DNA from: Xenorhabdus beddingii
Lineage (GTDB): Bacteria > Pseudomonadota > Gammaproteobacteria > Enterobacterales > Enterobacteriaceae
NCBI RefSeq assembly: GCF_002127545.1
Contig: NZ_MUBK01000004.1
Span: 1-64,000 of the forward strand
Length of the DNA: 64,000 bases
Direction of reading: 5' to 3'
Position numbers and translations under genes: made by a program. This document shows, one piece after another, positions 54,748-63,876 of this stretch. The notes under the pieces were generated by a model, which saw only the letters and a list, made by a program, of their open reading frames with translations, did no database searches and had not been told where the DNA came from. The stretch's first letter is position 1. The number at the start of each line of letters is the position of its first letter.

Positions 54748-55539
54748 TTAAAACGGTGAGATATTCATAAAGAAACGTTGCAACCACCCCATATTCTGGG
54801 CTTCGTTAATATAACCATCCCCCACATATTCAATGCGGGCATCAGCAACCTGATTGGAGCTTACTGTATTGTTGCCCGTGATAGTGCGCGGGTTCACGAC
54901 ACCAGAGAAACGAATGAATTCCGTTCCCTGATTGATGGCGATCTGTTTTTCCCCCACCACATGCAGGTTGCCGTTTGCCAGCAATTGATTCACCGTCACA
55001 GTAATCGTACCCTTGAATGTATTGTTGGCATTCGCTCCACCCTTACCGCCAAACTCGTTATTGCCTTCCATGCCCAAATCGGTTTTGTCACTGCCGATTA
55101 ATCCCTGCAAGAAACGCGGAGTCAACGCCGCAGCAAAACCGGTTTTGCCATTGCGACTGGCATTGGCTGAGGAGTTTTTGCTCGCACTGACATTTTCTTG
55201 CAGGATGATGGTCAACGTATCACCAATATTGCGGGGACGACGGTCTTCAAACAGCGGTTGATAACCGTAATAGACGGGCTGGACGACCTGAAAAATAGAA
55301 CCTGTTGGTGCTGGAGCGGGTGATTCGGCGGGTTTTGCGGTCGTTTGCCCTTTCACCAGCGGTTTGTGCGGCATATAGGCACATCCCCCCAGTGTCAGCG
55401 CTGACAGGGTTAATGCCGCCACAGAGAGGCCGATACGCCACTTATTTCCCTGATTTTTCCGTAAACCCGTGGGATCATAAGCGACTGGGTTGTTAGCATG
55501 GCTTCCGGAAGGGTTCTTGGCAACGGGCATTGTATCCAT
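54748..55539 (-). CDS. flgH: L-ring lipoprotein FlgH
   Basis: 263 residues (E. coli 232). The lipobox LTLGGCAY places the lipidated Cys at about residue 53, which leaves about 33 residues ahead of the hydrophobic signal core. That is unusually long for a lipoprotein signal, so the real start could be a non-ATG codon nearer NKWRIGLSV. The body has [20 protein letters not shown] and the end [15 protein letters not shown], typical of FlgH. It forms the outer-membrane ring. A 16-bp tandem duplication (AAGTTTATCGCAGAAT/A, 55553-55584) lies just upstream. Confidence 0.95.
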   Translation of the reverse strand: MDTMPVAKNPSGSHANNPVAYDPTGLRKNQGNKWRIGLSVAALTLSALTLGGCAYMPHKPLVKGQTTAKPAESPAPAPTGSIFQVVQPVYYGYQPLFEDRRPRNIGDTLTIILQENVSASKNSSANASRNGKTGFAAALTPRFLQGLIGSDKTDLGMEGNNEFGGKGGANANNTFKGTITVTVNQLLANGNLHVVGEKQIAINQGTEFIRFSGVVNPRTITGNNTVSSNQVADARIEYVGDGYINEAQNMGWLQRFFMNISPF

Positions 55540-55622
55540 CTTCTATGCTCTTAAGTTTATCGCAGAATAAGTTTATCGCAGAAATCGTGGAGGAAGATGT
55601 CCCTCCACGATTAACGATGAGA

Positions 55623-56405
55623 TTATAACTGGGTCAGTTTTTGCAGCATCTGATCAGACGTTGATACCGCTTTGCTGTTGATTTCGTAAGCACGCTGAAC
55701 CTGAATCATATTGACCAGCTCTTCCGCGACATTGACATTCGAGGTTTCAACATAGCCTTGGTAGAGCAACCCAGCGCCATTGATGCCCGGTGCGTTTTCC
55801 ACTGGCACACCTGAACTGTTGGTTTCCAGATACAGGTTCTCACCCACGCTTTCCAAACCGCTCTCGTTGATGAACGTGGTCAGCGTCAATTGCCCAACCT
55901 GTTGAGGTGCGTTTTGCCCCTGCACGTTCACACTGATGATCCCGTCACGGGCGATACTGATTTTGGTGGCATTGTCCGGAATGATGATGGCAGGGACGAC
56001 CTGAAAACCACCGGCTGTCACTAACTGACCATTTTGATCCACCTGAAATGAACCATCACGGGTATAGCCGGTTGTGCCATCCGGCATCTGGATCTGGAAA
56101 AGGCCCTGTCCCTTGATGGCCACATCTTTGCTGTTGTTGGTCTGCGCCAGATTGCCCTGACTGTGCAGACGCTCAGTGGCGACCGGGCGTACCCCCGTAC
56201 CAATCTGCAACCCCGATGGTAAGTTCGTCTGTTCAGACGACATCGCGCCCGGCTGACGTTCAGTTTGATAGAGTAAATCTTCAAATACCGCCCGTTGGCG
56301 TTTAAAACCATTGGTGCTGACGTTTGCCAGGTTGTTGGCAATCACATCCATATTGGTTTGCTGGGCATCCAGCCCAGTCTTGGCAATCCATAAAGATCGG
56401 ATCAT
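55623..56405 (-). CDS. flgG: Distal rod protein FlgG
   Basis: 260 residues, the usual length. [20 protein letters not shown] and the C-terminal [20 protein letters not shown] are diagnostic. It builds the distal rod. GGGAGGG precedes the ATG. Confidence 0.98.
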   Translation of the reverse strand: MIRSLWIAKTGLDAQQTNMDVIANNLANVSTNGFKRQRAVFEDLLYQTERQPGAMSSEQTNLPSGLQIGTGVRPVATERLHSQGNLAQTNNSKDVAIKGQGLFQIQMPDGTTGYTRDGSFQVDQNGQLVTAGGFQVVPAIIIPDNATKISIARDGIISVNVQGQNAPQQVGQLTLTTFINESGLESVGENLYLETNSSGVPVENAPGINGAGLLYQGYVETSNVNVAEELVNMIQVQRAYEINSKAVSTSDQMLQKLTQL

Positions 56406-56422
56406 GAATTTATCCCTCCCGA

Positions 56423-57178
56423 TTAGCTCATAGCGAGAATTTGATTAGCCCGCTGTGCATTTTCATCGGAACTGTGAATGACTTTCATCTGCATCTCAAA
56501 GCGACGCGCGTTGGCGATCATGTTCACCATACTTTCCACTGGATTGACATTACTGCCTTCCAGTACCCCCGGCATGATTTTCACTTCCGTACTGGCTGCC
56601 AGTTCATTGCCTTGCTGCTCCTGCGCCTGTGGCGTCAAGTGGAACAAACCATCATCGCCCCGCACCACTTGTCCGGCTTCCGGTTTGACGATTTTCAGTT
56701 TGCCAATCTGTCCCAACAAGGTGGGTGGATCGCTGGCAATCAAGGCAGAGATGGCACCATCAGCAGCAATAGTCAGTTCGGCCTGTGGCGGAACATCAAT
56801 CGGCCCGTTTTCACCCATCAACATACGCCCCTGCACCATCAGTTGCCCTTCGGGTGAAATCTGGATGTTGCCGTTGCGGGTATAGGCTTCTGTCCCATCT
56901 TCAAGCTGGACAGCCAAGTAGCCGCCTTGTCCGACCGCCACATCCAACGGGCGGGAGGTGTAATTCATGGGTCCCTGGCGGCTATCCATGCCGGGAGTGG
57001 AAGCCACGGTCAGTGTGCGGGTCGGCAGGGTTTCACCTTCAATCGGTACGGCGCGCAGGGCAGCAAGCTGGGCCTTGAAGCCCGGTGTTGAAGCGTTGGC
57101 CAGATTGTTGGCTGTGACAGCCTGATGCTCCAGTGTCTGGCGCGCAGCTCCCATAGCGGTATATATAACGTGATCCAT
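56423..57178 (-). CDS. flgF: Proximal rod protein FlgF
   Basis: 251 residues, as in E. coli. [20 protein letters not shown] and the C-terminal [20 protein letters not shown] fit FlgF. RBS GGCGGATAG. Confidence 0.97.
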   Translation of the reverse strand: MDHVIYTAMGAARQTLEHQAVTANNLANASTPGFKAQLAALRAVPIEGETLPTRTLTVASTPGMDSRQGPMNYTSRPLDVAVGQGGYLAVQLEDGTEAYTRNGNIQISPEGQLMVQGRMLMGENGPIDVPPQAELTIAADGAISALIASDPPTLLGQIGKLKIVKPEAGQVVRGDDGLFHLTPQAQEQQGNELAASTEVKIMPGVLEGSNVNPVESMVNMIANARRFEMQMKVIHSSDENAQRANQILAMS

Positions 57179-57199
57179 AAAGCTATCCGCCTGAGATTA

Positions 57200-58420
57200 T
57201 TAACGCATACTGACCAGAGTTTGCAGAATTTGATCCTGCGTCTTGATGGTCTGGGCGTTGGATTGATAGTTACGCTGGGCGACGATCATATTGACCAGTT
57301 CCTGGCTCATGTCTACGTTAGAGGCTTCCAGCGCACCGCTGATCAGCTTACCGAAGTTGCCTGAACCGGCTGTACCCACGATTGGACTACCGGATGAACC
57401 CGTCTCTACCCAAACGTTGTCTCCCTGCGCGGCCAAACCTTCCGGGTTAGAAAAATTCGCCAGCACAACCTGACCCAGAACCTGAGTCTGTTGGTTTGAA
57501 TACAGGCCATAAATTTTTCCATCGTTATCAACACGATAGTTAGTAAAATGACCTGCCGCATAACCGTTTTGCTGCTGGTTGGAAATCGAGTCTTGCTGGA
57601 TGCTCTGCTGTCTGCTGCTGTTAAAGTCAATATTGATTGGCCCAGCGATAGAACCATTCAAAGATGGCATAGCAAAATCAAATGCGTTTTCATTACCGAC
57701 AATGCGGCCGTTACCATCAAAGGCTACATCACCCAATTTTTGAGGAGCAGAACCCGCTACTGAAGTATCCTGAGCATGAATTTCCCACTTGTTGTTTTCT
57801 GTTTTAACAAAAAACACATTGATATTATGTTCATTGCCCAAGCTATCGTACACAGAGATACCGGAGCTGTAGTTAAGGCTATCTTTTTTCGCTGGATCAA
57901 ATGGATTGGCAACGGTATCGATCTTTGGGTTCATCGAATTCAGGTTAGCCGTCATCGTCACTTTAGTGGTTGCTTTCGCCCCCAGCATATTGGTTGGAAT
58001 TGAAATCGGACCGGGTGCCGCGCCTTTTTGAATCTCCGGCCCATTCGCCCCTTCTACCGCCGGATAGCCGGTCAGTTTCATGCCCTGCTTATTGATCAGA
58101 TTACGGCCTGAATCCATTTCGAACTGGCCGTTACGGGAATAGGAAATATTACCGTTGGAATCCTGCATGCGGAAAAAACCGCCCTGTGTCACTGCCATAT
58201 CCAGTTGACGGTTAGTCGTGGTGGTTGAACCATCCTTAAAGTTCTGAACCATGCCAGAAACCTTAACACCCAATCCTACATTTGAGCCGCTGAAAACGTC
58301 CGCAAAAGCAGCAGAACTGGATTTAAAGCCGAATGTCGCCGAGTTTGCGATGTTATTACCAATAACGTCCAAATTACCCGCTGCGGCATTCAAGCCACTG
58401 ACCGCTTGTGAAAAAGACAT
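57200..58420 (-). CDS. flgE: Hook protein FlgE
   Basis: 406 residues (E. coli 402). MSFSQAVSGLNAAAGNLDVI and the end MIVAQRNYQSNAQTIKTQDQ are typical. It polymerises into the hook under the FlgD cap, with length set by FliK. RBS GGAGG 6 nt before the ATG. Confidence 0.98.
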   Translation of the reverse strand: MSFSQAVSGLNAAAGNLDVIGNNIANSATFGFKSSSAAFADVFSGSNVGLGVKVSGMVQNFKDGSTTTTNRQLDMAVTQGGFFRMQDSNGNISYSRNGQFEMDSGRNLINKQGMKLTGYPAVEGANGPEIQKGAAPGPISIPTNMLGAKATTKVTMTANLNSMNPKIDTVANPFDPAKKDSLNYSSGISVYDSLGNEHNINVFFVKTENNKWEIHAQDTSVAGSAPQKLGDVAFDGNGRIVGNENAFDFAMPSLNGSIAGPINIDFNSSRQQSIQQDSISNQQQNGYAAGHFTNYRVDNDGKIYGLYSNQQTQVLGQVVLANFSNPEGLAAQGDNVWVETGSSGSPIVGTAGSGNFGKLISGALEASNVDMSQELVNMIVAQRNYQSNAQTIKTQDQILQTLVSMR

Positions 58421-58435
58421 ATGTCCTCCGTTTAA

Positions 58436-59131
58436 TTAAAGAATCTGACGAACTTTATCCATGGTTACCGTACCCGCCAGCCCTAAATCTAATTTAGTGC
58501 CATCCTCACTCCGCGTGACGCCATTAACTACGGCATAATTCAGCGGAAGTGCCACTAACGCTTGATCTTGATAGCTTGCAGAAACCGTGAAACTATACGC
58601 ACCGTTTACCACTTCCTTGCCATCTGCGTCTTTGCCATTCCATTCAAAACTATGGACACCCGCATTCAATTTACCGATGTCCAACTCCCGAACTACCGCC
58701 CCATTCTTATCTTTGATGGTGAGTTTTACGTTATCGGCAGGTCGGGTCAGCTCAAGGCCCAATGGCGTTGTGCTGATGCCTTCTTCTTCACTGGAGCCGA
58801 CTAAAATTCTATCGCCGGGCACCATAACACCCCGATTAATCAGCAATGTTGTTTGCATTGCCTGATTGTTGTCCATCTGTCCGACAATGGTTCCCAGTGT
58901 TTTATTGAGTTTTTCTATGCCCTCAACGGTACTGATCTGTGCAATCTGAGAGGTTAGCTCATTGTTTTGCATTGGATTGGTGGGATCTTGGTGCTTGAGC
59001 TGTGTCACCAATATATTCAGAAAGTTATCTTTGATATCGCCGCTGCTTTGTGGCTTTGTTTTGGCCACAGAAGCCAGCTCACCTACCGTGGTATTATCCA
59101 ACGATTCATTGATTGACGTGGTTACTGCCAT
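58436..59131 (-). CDS. flgD: Hook cap protein FlgD
   Basis: 231 residues, as in E. coli. FLNILVTQLKHQDPTNPMQN and NELTSQIAQISTVEGIEKLN are the family signature. It caps the growing hook and is lost when FlgK is added. Confidence 0.98.
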   Translation of the reverse strand: MAVTTSINESLDNTTVGELASVAKTKPQSSGDIKDNFLNILVTQLKHQDPTNPMQNNELTSQIAQISTVEGIEKLNKTLGTIVGQMDNNQAMQTTLLINRGVMVPGDRILVGSSEEEGISTTPLGLELTRPADNVKLTIKDKNGAVVRELDIGKLNAGVHSFEWNGKDADGKEVVNGAYSFTVSASYQDQALVALPLNYAVVNGVTRSEDGTKLDLGLAGTVTMDKVRQIL

Positions 59132-59144
59132 AATGGAATTCCTG

Positions 59145-59549
59145 TTACTGGCCTAAAGTCAGCGTTTTCAACATAATGGACTTAGTGGTATTAAGCACTT
59201 CAACGTTCGCCTGATAGCTGCGGGAAGCGGAGATGGTATTGACCATTTCCCCGACCACATCCACATTCGGCATACGGACATAACCTTTTTCATCGGCCAA
59301 CGGGTTACCCGGCTGATATTCGAGACGGAAAGGGCTGGGATCATCCACCACTTCACTGACACGAACACCGCCTATTTCCTGCCCTGCCGGTGCCGCAACG
59401 CGGAATACCACCTGCTTGGCACGATAGGGTTCACCATCCGGCCCGACAATGCTATCGGCATTCGCCATATTACTGGCGCTGACGTTCAGTCGCTGGGACT
59501 GAGCGGACAACGCAGAGCTGGCAATATCAAAAATACTGAGTAGAGACAT
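59145..59549 (-). CDS. flgC: Proximal rod protein FlgC
   Basis: 134 residues from the Met giving [20 protein letters not shown], the same length as E. coli. An ATG 6 nt further upstream overlaps the flgB stop, but AAGGA is too close to it, while the spacing to 59549 is good. The end [20 protein letters not shown] and [16 protein letters not shown] is typical. Confidence 0.97.
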   Translation of the reverse strand: MSLLSIFDIASSALSAQSQRLNVSASNMANADSIVGPDGEPYRAKQVVFRVAAPAGQEIGGVRVSEVVDDPSPFRLEYQPGNPLADEKGYVRMPNVDVVGEMVNTISASRSYQANVEVLNTTKSIMLKTLTLGQ

Positions 59550-59554
59550 TCCCA

Positions 59555-59971
59555 TTATCCTTGTGACTGTAGAACTGACATCATGCTTTTGAGCTGCGCA
59601 TTCGTCATCGTAAGTTCCGCCTGATATTTCAGACTGTTATCCGCGAAATTGCTCCGTTCCATATCCATGTCAACGGTATTTCCATCCATGGCCGTCTGGT
59701 ATGGCACCCGATACAGCAGATCCATCTCCAGACGTTTTTGAGGCTGAACGGGAATATGTCGCTCGGAAGTCAGAGTTAGCCCAATTCCACTTCCCGTTAC
59801 ACGACCCTGTGCCATGACCTTTTTCAGTTGAGCAGCAAAATCGATATCACGCGCCTGATAGCCAGGGGTATCCGCATTGGCGATGTTGGCAGACAAAATT
59901 TCCTGCCGCTGGTTGCGGAGTGCCAGCGCTTCTTGTCGAAATTGAAAGGCGGCATCTAATTTATCGAGCAT
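59555..59971 (-). CDS. flgB: Proximal rod protein FlgB
   Basis: 138 residues, as in E. coli. [20 protein letters not shown], then [13 protein letters not shown], is the FlgB signature. First gene of the flgBCDEFGHIJ operon; GGGAGG before the ATG. Confidence 0.98.
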   Translation of the reverse strand: MLDKLDAAFQFRQEALALRNQRQEILSANIANADTPGYQARDIDFAAQLKKVMAQGRVTGSGIGLTLTSERHIPVQPQKRLEMDLLYRVPYQTAMDGNTVDMDMERSNFADNSLKYQAELTMTNAQLKSMMSVLQSQG

Positions 59972-60291
59972 ATTCCTCCCTCAGGGCTGTTCTGTCGGGG
60001 CGAACCCCAATAACGCATCAAGCGCTCATGCCCCTTTTCATCACGTCTGTTGCGGTGCTGTTTAAGGCTCCGCATGTGAAAACCAAGCCGGGGATAAGCG
60101 CTAAGCAACTAACAGAATAAACTCAGAAGAAAAAGGTGATTCGAAGAATAGAAACAAATTGGATTGCTATTTATCCCATTAACGAATAATCAATCGCGTT
60201 ACACTATTGATATCCAACAGGTACTGTAACATCCAACAGGTACTGAATATTTTTTGAAAACATGGTTCGCTAATGGGGTTAAGGTGATGAC
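59972..60291. promoter_or_regulatory. flgB-flgA divergent control region
   Basis: About 320 bp. In enterobacteria FlhD4C2 activates both directions from here; I could not assign its boxes. A 19-bp near-tandem duplication (ATCCAACAGGTACTG at 60212-60226 and 60231-60245) lies about 50 bp before flgA and could duplicate a promoter element. Confidence 0.45.
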
Positions 60292-60963
60292 ATGCCTGCA
60301 TTAAAATTTATCGGCTCCCTTGCCATTTTCCTTAATTTATTTTTTTGCTCTTTTTTGGCTTGGGGGAACAACCTACCGCAATCGATAAGTGATTATTTCA
60401 GGCAGATTCATCACACATCAGGTCATAAAGTCTCTGTGGACATCAAAACGCCGAAGCAACATTGGCCGACTTGTGAATTTCCTGAGATACAGCCCCCACC
60501 AGGCAACAAAAATCGGGGAAGCCTTTCCGTTCCGGTGACTTGTGGTCAGCAGCGCCGTTTTATTCAGGTCTACGTCAACGTCATGGGTTCATATTGGGTT
60601 GCTAAGAGAGCCATTAACCGCAATGCCGCACTGACGGAAAAAGATTTTCAAATAAAAACGGGGTCCTTAGATAAACTGCCAAACGACATAATCCATAACA
60701 GAAAGTCCATACAAAATGGTATTGCTATTCGCAACATATCTGCCGGACAATTCATCACACGCAATATGATTCGGCGTCCATGGGCGATTAAAGCTGGACA
60801 AAATGTGGTCGTCACCGTAGATGGACACCATTTTCAGGTGCGTTACGAAGGAAAAGCGATTAACAATGCCGCAAGTTTTGATAATATCCGTGTCCGCTTA
60901 GGCTCTGGACAGGTTATTACTGGTGAAGCCCAAGAGAATGGCAGTGTAAAAATGATGTTATAA
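60292..60963 (+). CDS. flgA: P-ring assembly chaperone FlgA
   Basis: 223 residues (E. coli 219). Signal peptide (about 1-25, SLAIFLNLFFCSFLAWG), then a SAF-type C-terminal domain with AGQNVVVTVDGHHFQVRYEG and KAINNAASFDNIRVRLGSGQ. It is a periplasmic chaperone for FlgI. RBS AAGGTGATG. Confidence 0.97.
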   Translation: MPALKFIGSLAIFLNLFFCSFLAWGNNLPQSISDYFRQIHHTSGHKVSVDIKTPKQHWPTCEFPEIQPPPGNKNRGSLSVPVTCGQQRRFIQVYVNVMGSYWVAKRAINRNAALTEKDFQIKTGSLDKLPNDIIHNRKSIQNGIAIRNISAGQFITRNMIRRPWAIKAGQNVVVTVDGHHFQVRYEGKAINNAASFDNIRVRLGSGQVITGEAQENGSVKMML

Positions 60964-60968
60964 ATGGC

Positions 60969-60995
60969 TAAAGTTTTATTTCTTCCAGCCGATAT
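60969..60995 (+). promoter_or_regulatory. Sigma-28 promoter of flgMN
   Basis: TAAA (60969-60972), 15 bp, GCCGATAT (60988-60995). One mismatch to the FliA consensus, 91 bp before flgM, as expected for late expression of the anti-sigma factor. Confidence 0.88.
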
Positions 60996-61085
60996 AACCA
61001 ACAGACCATGATTTACAGGCATGCCAGCGGTATATCGCCTGCTACCTAAGACAAATAAATAATGCCTGATTAAAGGATTACGATT

Positions 61086-61385
61086 ATGAGTATTGAACGC
61101 ACTCAACCTCTACTGGCTATGGCTGCTTTACAGCAACGAAATGCCAATGAAGGTGCCCAGAGCACTCGCAGAACTGTGGCTGTCGCAGAAAAAAGCGCCG
61201 ATACGCAAGTCAAACTGAGCGAAGCGCAAAAAAAACTCGTCCAGCCAAGCAGCCAGGATATTAATATCCAGAAAGTCCAACAATTGAAAGAAGCCATTGC
61301 ACGGGGAACACTGACGATGGACAGCGGTAAGATTGCTGATGCCCTATTCAGAGAAGCCCTTGAAAATATGGAATATGATAAATAA
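61086..61385 (+). CDS. flgM: Anti-sigma-28 factor FlgM
   Basis: 99 residues (E. coli 97). MSIERTQPLLAMAALQQRNA and the C-terminal FliA-binding part IARGTLTMDSGKIADALFRE fit FlgM. It binds FliA in the cytoplasm and is exported after hook completion, releasing late genes. RBS AAAGGA. Confidence 0.97.
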   Translation: MSIERTQPLLAMAALQQRNANEGAQSTRRTVAVAEKSADTQVKLSEAQKKLVQPSSQDINIQKVQQLKEAIARGTLTMDSGKIADALFREALENMEYDK

Positions 61386-61411
61386 ACCATCAAATTCATA
61401 AAGAGCCATAA

Positions 61412-61852
61412 ATGGAAGAACTTCAACTCTTACTTGAACAGCAAAGTGCGCACTTAAATTCGCTTTCACAAACTATGGCAGAAGAACAGCGCATATTAAG
61501 CGAAGGCTTTATTGAGGCAAATCATTTACATCGGGTGACCGAGCAAAAGACATTTTTGCTTTCAGCGCTTGATCATGCGGAACGTAAGCGCCAGCAATTA
61601 AGCGAAACGCTGAGAATAAACGCGCCTTATGCTGACCATGAAAGACTGGCGATGTTATGGGAACAAATTAGCCAGACGGCTGAACGTATCCGTGATTTAA
61701 ATACACATAATGGATTTTTGCTGGATCAGCATATTGAGTTGAATAGCCAAGCCATTGCTTTTCTGAAAAGTCACCACAGCCCTTCTTTTTATGGTGCGGA
61801 TGGACAAGCCCGTCATAATTCAGCGCTGTCAGGTCACAAGATTAGCGTCTGA
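61412..61852 (+). CDS. flgN: FlgK/FlgL export chaperone FlgN
   Basis: 146 residues (E. coli 138). Helical; FLSALDHAERKRQQLSETLR and NGFLLDQHIELNSQAIAFLK are typical of FlgN. It escorts FlgK and FlgL to the export gate. Starts 26 nt after flgM, same transcript. Confidence 0.95.
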   Translation: MEELQLLLEQQSAHLNSLSQTMAEEQRILSEGFIEANHLHRVTEQKTFLLSALDHAERKRQQLSETLRINAPYADHERLAMLWEQISQTAERIRDLNTHNGFLLDQHIELNSQAIAFLKSHHSPSFYGADGQARHNSALSGHKISV

Positions 61853-61884
61853 TTTTTATCATACTGCGATTTTTATCATACTGC
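61851..61884. repeat. 17-bp tandem duplication at flgN end
   Basis: GATTTTTATCATACTGC occurs twice in direct succession, starting at the flgN stop codon. It is followed by the palindrome TACTGCTT/AAGCAGTA (61878-61894). Confidence 0.9.
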
Positions 61885-61902
61885 TTTAAGCAGTAACATC
61901 TA

Positions 61903-61940
61903 CAGACCTCTTGAGTTATCGCTAGTAAGGGGTCTGTTTC
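61903..61940 (+). terminator. flgMN terminator
   Basis: CAGACC (61903-61908) pairs with GGTCTG (61931-61936), followed by TTTCTGTG. The loop is long (22 nt). It lies about 50 nt past flgN. Confidence 0.55.
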
Positions 61941-62060
61941 TGTGTGCTTGTATTTTCCTTCCATAAAAACAAATAACAAACAAAAATATAAATTTATTTA
62001 CGTATTGTTTGATTGACTTACAATCTATTTTCACATCACTGCTATAATTATGTTTATAAA

Positions 62061-62112
62061 TGACATGTCAAAATTGTAGGACACTTTATTACTACAGGGC
62101 GGCATCCCACTT
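62061..62112 (+). repeat. Conserved hairpin element, weak third copy
   Basis: TGACATGTCAAAATTG and TAGGACAC match the left part of the element at 18963 and 44924 (TGATATTTCAAAATGG, CAGGACAC). The following hairpin and right flank are not well conserved, so this may be a decayed copy or a chance match. It lies about 215 bp before the next gene. Confidence 0.35.
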
Positions 62113-62276
62113 TGCTCAAATATTATCCTGAATGGTTGTTGATAACTAATAGTTGTTGATAATTAGAAATGTGATATCCGGCCCTGTTCCTGATTATGCA
62201 AGAAGTGAGTAGATGATTTGATATTTTTAATGCTTATTTATAATAATAAAATTTATCATATTAAACGAGGTTATTT

Positions 62277-63047
62277 ATGAAACACAGCAAAAAAAACATA
62301 GCAAAAACTTATTTGCTATCAGCTATAATATTATTTTCCACAAGCACCTTTGCAGACACTATCAATATGTTCTGGAAAATTAACAACAACAATAAAAAAA
62401 TAAACAACCTAACATTCAGAATTAAAATAAATGAAAGCGCTCCACACGATCAATTCTTTTTTTCCAACCAGTTTTCATTTACTGGTAACGGAGGGGATGG
62501 ATATATAGGTATCCAACCGAGAGAAAATTTATCTAACGGAAAGCGAGTATATCGGGTCTTATTTTCCAGTTTTAGAGCGGACTCAAAACCACGGCATAAA
62601 AATTGCTATCAAGGAGCTGATGGTTCTCCCAACGGAACGACATGTAGTCAACTTATCATTCCCGGTGAGTTAGGGGAAATTTACTCCTTTAGAGTTGATA
62701 AGTTTAATAATGAAGTTACAGGAACTGTAACAAATGAAACCACAGGAAGAAAAGATATTATTGGAAAATGGACTGTTAGTGATAGTGTGGATTCTCTCAA
62801 AAATAATAACGTATCGTGGGTAGAAGGTTATACCGGAAAACCCAAATGCGATTATAATGGCTGGCCTTACTATGAAGTTGAATTTTTTAATCCCAGTGCT
62901 AATGATGAAAAATTAAACGGCACTATGTCTGGCATACAAAAAAATTATGACTCTAAATGGTGTCCGAACATGAGAGCAGTAAAATCAATACATGATAATA
63001 CGGGAACATTAATCAAAGGTGGTTTTAAAAAACCCAGTAATAAATAA
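62277..63047 (+). CDS. Secreted protein, probable DUF3472-like
   Basis: 256 residues with a Sec signal peptide (about 1-26, basic MKHSKKNIAK, hydrophobic LLSAIILFSTS, cut near TFA-DT). The mature part with FSFTGNGGDGYIGIQPRENL, RVLFSSFRADS and GTVTNETTGRKDIIGKWTVS fits the DUF3472 type of secreted beta-rich proteins as I recall it. Four Cys (KNCYQ, TTCSQ, KCDYN, KWCPN) suggest disulphides. Function unknown; perhaps a surface or host-directed lectin-like protein. RBS ACGAGG. Confidence 0.65.
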   Translation: MKHSKKNIAKTYLLSAIILFSTSTFADTINMFWKINNNNKKINNLTFRIKINESAPHDQFFFSNQFSFTGNGGDGYIGIQPRENLSNGKRVYRVLFSSFRADSKPRHKNCYQGADGSPNGTTCSQLIIPGELGEIYSFRVDKFNNEVTGTVTNETTGRKDIIGKWTVSDSVDSLKNNNVSWVEGYTGKPKCDYNGWPYYEVEFFNPSANDEKLNGTMSGIQKNYDSKWCPNMRAVKSIHDNTGTLIKGGFKKPSNK

Positions 63048-63135
63048 TTATATATTAATATAATAAATGCATCATAATTACTATGAAATTAAATTACATT
63101 TCAGTGAGTCACTATGAAGAAAAGGTACTTATAAA

Positions 63136-63876
63136 TTATCTGAAAGAATGAATATCTTTCAACGCATTATTTAATATGTCTTTATTTTTATGCCTAACAT
63201 CAAAATTCGGCTTAAATATAGTTACCAGCCTAACTCTTTGAGGATTTCTCGACTCTACACACATAAGATTAATGTTACCCTCAATAAGATATGGAGTAAT
63301 AGTAATGTCTTTGTTACTAAACCGGATCAATTTTCCACCAACATTAGGGTCAAAAATAAATAAATGATTATCTTTCCAAACAATAAACCCCATATGATTA
63401 GAGGCAATATATCTGTTATTATTTATTGCATCCTGCCTCTCATTAGCATTCTTTAAAAATAAACTGTTAGATGGCAAATTATTTATTGAATCACAGGCAT
63501 AAACTTCAATTAAAGCAAATCCTGAATGACCAAGAGAATAGATAAAATCACCAAAGGGATATTTTTGGTATGTCTGATATCTCATTTGAAGAATTCTAAT
63601 AGATTGTTCCAGATGACTAAATTTACCCATTTCCGTCGGCTCTAACGTAAAAGGATTTCTCGTCATTTTAAGCATTTTGGTATACATTTCCGTTAACTCA
63701 AATGCCTTTTCGGGTGACAAATTTTCTGATTCGCATTCATATAAATTTGTCAAAATATATAAAGAAATGCCTGCACACATGCCACATCCGCAAGGAACTT
63801 TTGGATTACATTCCGTCAGCCCATGCAGACTACGCCTGCAAGAAAGTTGATTAAATTCGAAATAATTCTCATTCAT
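63136..63876 (-). CDS. YopT-like (C58-type) cysteine protease candidate
   Basis: 246 residues, no signal peptide. Motifs in order: CGCGMCAGISLYIL (Cys34 candidate nucleophile), SNHMGFIVWKDN (His161) and HLFIFDPNVGG (Asp176). The spacing and the 'H.....(hydrophobic)..DPN.G' end match YopT/C58 peptidases, which in Yersinia clip prenylated Rho GTPases. Photorhabdus has a known YopT homologue (LopT). AGGAGG 5 nt before the ATG is a very strong RBS. The N-terminus is Cys-rich. Identity rests on motifs only; target unknown. Confidence 0.6.
   Translation of the reverse strand: MNENYFEFNQLSCRRSLHGLTECNPKVPCGCGMCAGISLYILTNLYECESENLSPEKAFELTEMYTKMLKMTRNPFTLEPTEMGKFSHLEQSIRILQMRYQTYQKYPFGDFIYSLGHSGFALIEVYACDSINNLPSNSLFLKNANERQDAINNNRYIASNHMGFIVWKDNHLFIFDPNVGGKLIRFSNKDITITPYLIEGNINLMCVESRNPQRVRLVTIFKPNFDVRHKNKDILNNALKDIHSFR

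Larger units (their letters stand above)
61853..62276. other. flgN-62277 gene intergenic region
   Basis: AT-rich. It holds the flgN tail repeat, a terminator, a weak copy of the hairpin element (about 62061-62112) and a 17-bp tandem duplication (GTTGTTGATAACTAATA, 62135-62168). Promoter of the following gene presumably lies in the last 100 bp. Confidence 0.5.
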
